From contig NMRA01000114.1 of the NCBI GenBank assembly GCA_002633005.1, positions 2,343 through 41,040 on the forward strand: DNA of 38,698 bases, read 5' to 3'. Positions 24,601 through 33,600 of this stretch are shown here, piece after piece. The notes beneath the pieces are model-generated. The model made no database searches. It was given only the letters and a program-made list of their open reading frames with translations, and was not told the origin of the DNA. A program made the position numbers and the translations under genes. The DNA is from Phoronis australis. Its lineage: Eukaryota; Phoronida; Phoronidae. Position 1 is the first letter of the stretch. Each line of letters opens with the position of its first letter.

Positions 24601-27600
24601 ATGCCAGCAGATTAGCAGCCAGTAAATAAGGTCGTGTTCTTGGGCTGAAGACAACGAGCCGGTCCTCACAGAATTCTGCTCCTCAATACGGGCTTTTAAC
24701 TGATGACCAGACTCTCCAATACAGGAAGCCTCACAAGAAAAACTATCCAGCTGATAAACAACACTACACTTTGGTTCAGGGTTATGTATATCCTTGGGGA
24801 ACACTAGTGGATCCCGTAGAGTGTTGCCAAAGAGTAAACCTGCGCCCGTATTGTGTTTCATTCTGCAGTCTCTCTGAGATGCCTTGCGATTATGGTAACA
24901 CCGTCTTGCATTTACCTTTCTTGCACTCCTCAGTACTTCCGGTAGGTTTTCAGTCAGTTATCCGCCGCGGTGTCAGTTAGTATACTCAAACGGGGACGTT
25001 TTCTTATTTTAATAAGGCTTTGCTGGTTGAAATTGGGGTTTAACGCATTCGGCTGTTGATGTTGGCATATGTTTTAAATAAATGTAGGCCGCTCCACATC
25101 GCTGAATTAACTCGTTTCAACGGAACACGCGTTTGGATATGGGTGACATCTGTGAGTCACAATTTTACTTAGGCTGACCCTTGTACATGTATAGTAGACC
25201 CCTTACTGTTATAAAATTCTTCAGATTAGAAAACCAGATAATCGATCACTGCTTGTAACCATACCCGACATATAAATGACACGCCGTGGAAAATCGAAAG
25301 TTATCACGTCTCACAGGCCTCCAGCAATAACGTATTGTCACATCTTGTCAAGATCGGGACCCCAGTTTTAATCTTTTTACTCGAAATTATGTTTAGCATT
25401 TTCAACTCTACTTTTGTGCGAACTCAAAGTAATTGTCTTTTATTCTGTACTTGAGTACATAACGACTAAAGTGAATAATATTTTAGTCCCATATTGCAGT
25501 TGATAAACCCAACATTACTCGAGTTTGTAGCACGAATATCAGGGTCATCAAGTGCATACTTGGGCTGGTAACTCATAACTATAATTTATACCACAATATT
25601 AGCTTCGAATAGCAAATACAACCGTGCAATAACCCATTTAGTTATCTCACTAGTGAGATATCATTTTGGCGGGAAACCGAGGCCGATTTCGAACCCGGGC
25701 CTCAAGACTTTGGTGTCGCCGGCTTTACTACTACACCACTCAGCGGCTGACGTCATCGAAAGTGAAAATAGAATACTTAAATGAGCACGCGTAACAATCG
25801 CATGTTCAGCAAAGTGCATTGTACCGTCATTTATACGCTATGAAAATAAGACGCATAATTTCCATAAAAACTATATTTTAATTCAGTGAAATTTTTCTCT
25901 CGCGTTCTCTCATTTGTAAATCACCGATCTCCAATTTGAATGGGGGTATCATGTCGTCGAGATCCTTTGACCTGAGCATTGTACTCAGTTACTAGTGGTA
26001 AACTACTTTAGCACCCGATATTTTCCCGGTCCAAGCTTAGCTTGATAAAATGTATAGTAAGCTATAATAGATGCTAAACCGTAATTTATAGATTCACTTT
26101 ATTATTTCTATTTTGTTTAAATTTTCAATTGGTAAAAGCATTATTTGCCAAAAAACCTCGTCGACTTTTCTTAAAAGGTCACGACCTCCGACCTCGGGCC
26201 TCTGACATAGACAGTAGTTACGATAATTCTCCAAAATCCACTCGGGTTTTAGATAACGGGGGACAACGACTTCGCCATGTAATAATCTATATGTATCCGA
26301 GCACAGTTTGATTACCACCTACTTGAGTTCGCGCAAAAGTAGCAGAGAAATTTCCAAAAATAAATTCGAGATGATTTCCAGTACAAAAATTAAATTTCAG
26401 GCCCCTGAAATCGCTTCTAATCTGAATATTTTAACTATAAGATTAACTATGATTTATTTTTCAAAATGCGCATAAATTTTTCAACAATATGACAAGATGA
26501 ATGGTAGAAAGATAAAAGTTAGGAAGTGGCTATCGTAGATGTACTCAGTGTTGCTGAAAGACATCAATGCTTGAACACACAGCCTCTAGTTTACTAGCTT
26601 GTCACTTACGCAAACACTCCTAATTCCGCTGAAAGGCTGTGAGAAATCGGATCACCCTTGGTATTACAGGAAATGTTGACGTAGCCGTCTTCAGGACTGT
26701 CAAAGCCCAGTAGTAGCTGTAGTCTTACTTGGAAGCTCACCTCACCGTTTGTCTGTAAGGAAATAATGTATAGTATTGACGTAGCTTGCACCTCGCTATA
26801 CATGTATTTACGGCACCGCCAGTAACTTATGTGAACGGAACACCTGCCCGGGGGCTTCTCTTATCATCCGCAGCGCCTGCTCGTTATCCATATTTGTTGT
26901 AAAGGCTAGTCGTAATTTAGTCTTATAAGCTAATTTTCACAAGAAATCCTGCTCACTAGAGAGACACATCTAAAGGCCAAATGCCAAATACGCGGCGACA
27001 AACGAACTTGATTGAAAAACATAGGGACAATTAACTTTCCAGACATTTAAATAATAGATTACAAAAAAATTACAATATCTGCCATGGGTGTGCCAAGATA
27101 ATAGTTTCATTGTAAGAGAGCCCGGTATGCACTGAGCACAGTATTAGTTTCAACGTCATAATTAAAACCATCGTTGTATTTCCTTAAATGCTGTCCTTTA
27201 TTCTCATTATCCCACTTACATTTGCCGTAATGTTGCATTTGGGAAGATTAGTAATGTCAAGGACGAAACTTCCACTTCCGTCGTCAGATGTAGAACAGCT
27301 TGAGTCGCCAGGAAATCCCTTGATGAAGGCTTGCTGATACGTCATTCCGTTTGACATACGTGCAGGAAACGTCACTCGCACTCCGTTGTTCCCACAAATA
27401 TATTCACCTAAATAGGAGCGAATACGTTAGAGCAGGAAGGAGGCCCCATGTGAAAAATTAAACACAATCTCAGATCATACGCGCAACATATTTGTTCAAG
27501 ATCATTAAACAATTGAACAGAATACTTTAAACGCTATTCAAGTACATTCAAGTCACAAGACATGATCATTTCATGAAGGCAACCCAGACTATGTCGGCAC

Positions 27601-30600
27601 GTACCTTGAGTGTCGTTTCGTACGCCAGGGCTGCCTGTGGATGCAACTGAAACTTATCGAAAACACATTACAAAAGTTTCCAAAATGGTCGTCGAATAAA
27701 TCTGGATCCCGACCATTGGGAGCTAGCGATGGTTTGCCATTATATGAATCCTAAAGCTTGTTTTTCAAGTCGCAAATGGTTATAGGAAAACAATCCTGCG
27801 TTTATACCCTCACCGGTCAAGATTGGGCAACTAGACCCGTTTGGGTACCGCGAAATCTGCCGCAGTAACCAAGGACACAATTCACTTGTAACCAATTACA
27901 TCGCACCTACAAGTCACAGGCTTCTGATGTTATAGTTTCCTAGATAATCAGACCCACCATAAATACACTGGGGAGACAAAAATAATTTTAAATGTTCCTT
28001 TTAAAGTTTTTAAACGGCATTGAATAGTTCGTGAAAAGTTTTATATTTGAATTTTGGAAGTTTGAAAATCGGAGACGAAATGTGGCTATGTTTTCATACA
28101 ATGCCTCTCATTATTCGGCTGTTTGTGCAACATTCTTTTCAAACCAGCACCCTGAGAAGCTCAATTGTTAGGTAAGCCAAATGCCATCCTACAATTCTTG
28201 GCATGCATGCATCTCATCTTCGTTACTTGCTTTCACTGGGATGCAATGGGACAACATCAACCGAAAAACACGAACCGGAAATGTCAACAATCGTGTAAAT
28301 AGATCCAAGTCATGTCCTTACTGTTGTATCTTGCCATTTTCCGAATTCAGCCCAGATATGTAAAGAGTCCAAGGTTTCAAAAAGGACACGAGATACGTAA
28401 ATATTTCAACTAACTGTGAAAGATCGGGTTTACTTTGCTGTCCCTGTACGCGTACATCGAATAATTAAAACGGTAATCGAGAAACTGGAATGCCATATCA
28501 GGATTAAATCTTTCTATGTGATGTTTCACCCCATGCGATTGGCGCCCGGTTAACAGGACAACAAATATGAGTGTGTAATAATTAAGGGTACCTGCACAAC
28601 TCTGCTTTTTGCATTGCCGTGTCATCACTGAGGCACCTGAACAGTTCTGGAACTCATTCACACTCAGAGAATTTTTACACGACCGTGTTCTTGATTGAAT
28701 TCCTCCTCCGCAACTTTTACTGCAGTAACCCCATTCCGTCCACGTGGACAAACTAGCACCTGCCGACAATAAAAAAAAACGTCAGACATTTTCATTTCCA
28801 GCCTGTTTCATTCTGTATGTAACGTGAAATCAAAGACGTTTTCAAATCAACATTGGAATAGGTGTGTGATGAAAATAACATAGTTGTAAATGGGGGCTCT
28901 TCACGACATGCACGCAGCATAGGCTTTCAGGTTTAATGATTTTGTGACCAGTAGAAATTCGTCGAGTGACACAACAGATAACCCTAACCCTAACATTAAC
29001 CATTGAATTTTATTGATGAACTTAAAACAATTCCTTGAGGGGGGGCAGACAAACGGGATTTAGGGGAGCAAGTGTTGCAGGTGCTCCACTAAAGAAGCAA
29101 CATAATGCTGACAAGATTACGTCACCTGCGTATGTAACAGAGTACACCTCGATGTCTGACCATTTGACACTTCTCCCACAACCCAATGATCCCCCGCTGT
29201 ATGTGTGATCTCTTTCAGAGCAGTAACCATTGGTGGCAAAGTACTTAGATGTTGCGGTGTAGTTGGAGGATCCGTTGAAGAACATCAGGTCATGGCCACC
29301 ACCAAACGTCGGTCCGTATTTCCAATAGTGATAAAGTGCATGCCTGCTGTTTGATGACGTCTGGTTAAATCGTTTACTGCTGCATTCCGATGCACATAAG
29401 CGAAACAAAAAAGCACTGCTGTCTTGTCCATAGCTTTCACCATCCCCCCAAGACTCAAATGCGTAACCCCCATAGACGGTGCCGTTCGTAGCTTCGCGAC
29501 CAATGGTGAGAGTGGGACCTTTATTGTTACATAGTTGGTGGAAAACTGAGCTCACCATACCATCACCGGTCGCACGGTAAAGCAATTTGAACGCACTATT
29601 CGGTAAGTACTGGCGGATTTGAGACACCTGCTTATCGGACAACAGTTTTGAACTCTCGATGGACTCTGAAATACAATGTAAACGTGAAAAGGATAGTCCA
29701 ATATATATGTATAAAAGTACGACAATGTGCATTTTATTAAACACAACAACGAGCATTATGTGACTAGGAAAAAGCAGAGGAAATAAATGTTGGATTTTGA
29801 CGAACTGAGACAAGTATGAAACTAAAGACTTGCATGAATTTTGAGATTGCCTTGAGACCGTTGCAATAACGTGAATTCACGTTCGTCGCATTTTGTAGGA
29901 TCGTTATCTTGGAGTAAACACATTTGACTAGAGCCATAAAAGTGCACAATCTATTGAACTGTCGTGATTTCATCGCAAAATCACCGATTCCTTATAAAGG
30001 CTTCAGGGAGGGGGCACAACCATTTGGACTTCTTCAATCTACACCCCTTCCATCGCCACCACCTCCGCCGACCACTCCCTGCACCGTCCACCCTAGGTGG
30101 GGGCAATCCCGAGGGGTGCAGCCATCAACAGTTGAGTAACCATGAAGCAACAGAGTTTCACGGAGAGTAAGAATGGGCCTAGGACCAGTGCACTGACAGG
30201 TAGCTGGGAGATGCCTCAAGTAACTGTAGCTAAGATCTAACATTGTGGAAATACGAAACTCCCGTTGAACTTGAGGTAGTTGTTGGTCAGCTCAGCTGTG
30301 ATTCACTTGAGAAAGGCAGCTCAGTTCGTACCTATCCGTCTGCGCTCGCTATCAGTCAAGATTCGTTTCACTGTGATCCAGTTTCGGGAAAACTTTATTT
30401 TATTATGGTTATTCTTTGAAGGAGATATTTGAAAGGGTGAGGTCCCAGGGTCCCTGGTAAAATGCCTTTGGGGTTATTTCAAAATCTCTCGTTGAAACAC
30501 GACTGGTAGTCCAGTTTCTGGTGCCTGGGAAAAATTATACAGAGTAGGCCTCAAAAATGTACACACGTCAACGCCTGGAGTTGAGTTCCCGTGGATCTCG

Positions 30601-33600
30601 GAGATTCTTCGCGCGCGTACTGCATGCTTACATCATAGTTGTCGTGGGTTAGTCAGTCATGACGTTCTTTATCTGCGTAGTACATGTATGCACGGGAATC
30701 GGAGCAAGCAAACAATTCGGTTTTGAGGAACAAAAATTCGTTACACCACTCTACTGGAAACCAAAAAAAAAACAGTAAAGAAGTGCAAAGAAAACCTTTC
30801 CAATGCGTTAAATTTCATTAATTTAAGGATTTAAACTTCTTTTTGATCAACGGTTTGTGAATTTAAACCATTAATCTAAGTCGACAAGAAATTTATTGTC
30901 ACTTGAATTTCGAGAACATTTTGGTACAGTTTTTAGAGCTGTCCAACATTAATCAATGTCCTTGAGTCTAATTTCAGATTATACAAAATAGCTTAGTGTA
31001 CTTTGCTATTTGGGAATCTGATGATAGATTGAATTTTCCCAGCCTGCAAATAAGTTCATTGAAGCATCGCCATTTCTTAAAAGAATCGCTTCTAATTGTC
31101 AAAAAATCATCTAAAATCAGTCGATTTTCGTAGATACATAAACAGGAAAATCAGAAACCAATGATGTTGTTTATCAAAACAGCATTTTTTCAGGCAGGCT
31201 CACAGACTTTTGATCGGTAAACCTGGGAGATGAGCCATTCGTATTAAGGTGTATCTTTTCTCATTTCAGAGGTACCTATAACTCTTCACAAGCTAAACTT
31301 GAATTCGGCTGACAACAAAAAGGTGAAATCTTTGTTTATGATTGCGAGAGTTCTTTGAGTACCACTTTCGGCTTGTACACGGTCATCACAAATAGTAGCC
31401 TAGACAGCAGTGTTTTACACAAGTGGGAATTCCTTACAAACAACTCATAATGACCATCCACAAAACGGATACTATTCTTGTGTTACTATGGGAAACAGTA
31501 ACATTATTCTGTAACAAACCATCTTAAGTATTCCTTTTGTGTAATTCACAAATGGTGGTCTTCACGTTTTTCAAAATTCCACTCGTTCGATATGGCTGTC
31601 AATCCTATTGTATTTTTTCACATTTTAGGTTGTTTTGATACTGCTGTGATGTGCACGAATATTTTTTATGAATTTGTAATATCAACTTCCTTCGTGAATA
31701 CTTGGTAGTATTGGATTGACGTGTATAGAGGGACAAAGAGACATTTCTCTCGAACTGCACCACCGAGAGAGGGTACCGTCTGAAAAGGGACACCTTAAGA
31801 CGAAAGGCATAACATCATTAAGCTTGGAAAATGAAAATTCATTCTGACGTCGTGCAGTCACAAGACGGCACAGGAAAATAGAGGTAATCGATTCCAACAT
31901 TGGGCCCTCTCTTTGTGAGCGGCCCCTTAAGCATTTGTCAATAAAAACATAAAAGGGGGCCACTTGAATGTCATCAATGGACTCCTTCCAGGGCGGGGCT
32001 CCTAAATATTAAAATCCATGTATTTACGAAATCCGCAGCAATTGATGTTATCTGTCGGGTCACCTTTTTTTCTCAAGTGACGTACAATTCCGAGAAAAAA
32101 AATAAAGCAACTGGTGTCTCCATTATCCTTTGCCGGAGAGGGTCTTCCCAAAAATACGGTTTTGCATTCGCAAATAAATACACTCCGCAAAAGCGTCGAT
32201 TAACAAATTTTCTCGTGCACGTTCTCAAGTGCGTTTAACGACCTGTGCTGCAAAAATGGAGACTCTAACGACAATGTCCTGGCCACGGTCATCAAAAGGT
32301 AAACCATGCACTGATATAGAGCTGTTAAATGATCTCTTCAATTTTCTCTCTTACGGTATTTAGCAGCCTTTCTTTTCTGGCTGTCCCCGTCCCCATTCTT
32401 GTGCCGTTTGCCACGCTCTAATCCTGACGCCTGAAAACGCTTCTCCGCTTCCTGCGGCCCTGGGTTTACAGATAAAATTACACAAAACCAAAGTGGCGAC
32501 CAGCTAACCAGATGTTTCGTTGCTGGACGACGTGACGGAAATGGTTAAGTCGTCGATGTCTGGTATTGACTAAGAAGTCCAAACGATAGGTAATTGCATG
32601 GATGTACATTGTATGTGAGGCGAACCACATTCCAGTAGAAATCTCACTTGAATAATCGTTTGGGCAAAATTGAACTCTGGACTGTTGGTCGCCACAAGCT
32701 AGCACTTCATTCGAGCTTACTCTGCTCCATGCACGTTAGTTGCCGGCTTTGCAACCCTCTCGTTTTTAGAAAAGTATGGCATGTCCATAATTATGGGGAT
32801 TCGAGCATCCCCAGAAATCCGCTTGCGTTCTAAATCCCCATTGAACAAAATTCAGCAACTTTTCAATCATAACCTATTGTATAAACGTTTTGGGGTTAAC
32901 TATTATCAAACTACTGAGTTGCAAGATATCGTTTCTGAACCCTAACATTACTGGCAAAGTTAGTTATAAGGTATAACGTGGAATATGAAAGTCGCGTTTC
33001 TCAACAGAGACGGAATCAAAGCAACGCAAATAAACAGAACTTTTGTTTTACGAAAATGCTCGGAGCAACTGCTGACGTGTTATCTGAGAAAAATAGCACA
33101 AATGCGTTCACATAAGCTCGAATTCTTGAAGCTCCATTGTCACCGGCTATGTCTTACCCTCCACGCCATACACCTCAACATCCGTCCATTTGACACTTCT
33201 CCCACAACCCAATGACCCCCCGTCGTACGTGTCATCGCTCCTGGAGCAGTTACCATTGGTAGCAAAGTACTTAGATGCTGTGTTGTAGGCATACGGTCCA
33301 TTGAAGAACATCAAGTCGTTACCACGACCAAATGTGGGTCCGTAGAGTGCATGATCGTAAACAGCAAACTGGTGTTTATCTGATATCTGGTTAAATCTCC
33401 TACTGGTACACTCCGGGCCACAGAGACGTAGAAGGAAGGCGTTGCTGTCGGAAGCATACCCATTGGATTGCCTCCAAGATCTAGATGCATATCCGACATA
33501 GACCGTGCCTTTGGTAGCCTCGCGTCCTACGGTGAGTGTGGGACCTTGCCTGTCACAAATGAAATGAAAGGCGGTGCTTGACATTCCGTCGATTGTGGCG

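Larger units (their letters stand above)
23824..26609 (-). other. Intron between ZP-N and ZP-C halves
   Basis: An intron of 2786 nt separating the two ZP subdomains. It carries a Penelope-like fragment in the same orientation as the gene (24502-24940) and a tRNA-like module (25676-25750). The rest shows no coding signal. Confidence 0.6.

Noticed and set aside
26094-26318. 74-codon minus frame in the ZP intron
   Set aside because: No ZP motif or cysteine pattern, and including it would break the phase between ZP-N exon b and ZP-C exon c.
28410-28591. Extension of the TSP1 frame past its donor
   Set aside because: Sequence after GTACCC has no domain similarity and the next exon fits only if splicing occurs at 28592.
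28980-29000. Telomere-like ACCCTAACCCTAAC
   Set aside because: Only about two and a half units, inside an intron; too short to mean an internal telomere tract.
29022-29125. Extension of the TLDc 4 frame to a downstream stop
   Set aside because: The GTGACG donor at 29125 matches the position where the other three cassettes splice, and the phase joins TSP1 perfectly.
29666-29813. Upstream Met and hydrophobic stretch in frame with TLDc 4, looking like a signal peptide (near 29690-29813)
   Set aside because: It lies before the conserved acceptor shared by all four cassettes. An alternative start there is possible but needs transcript proof.
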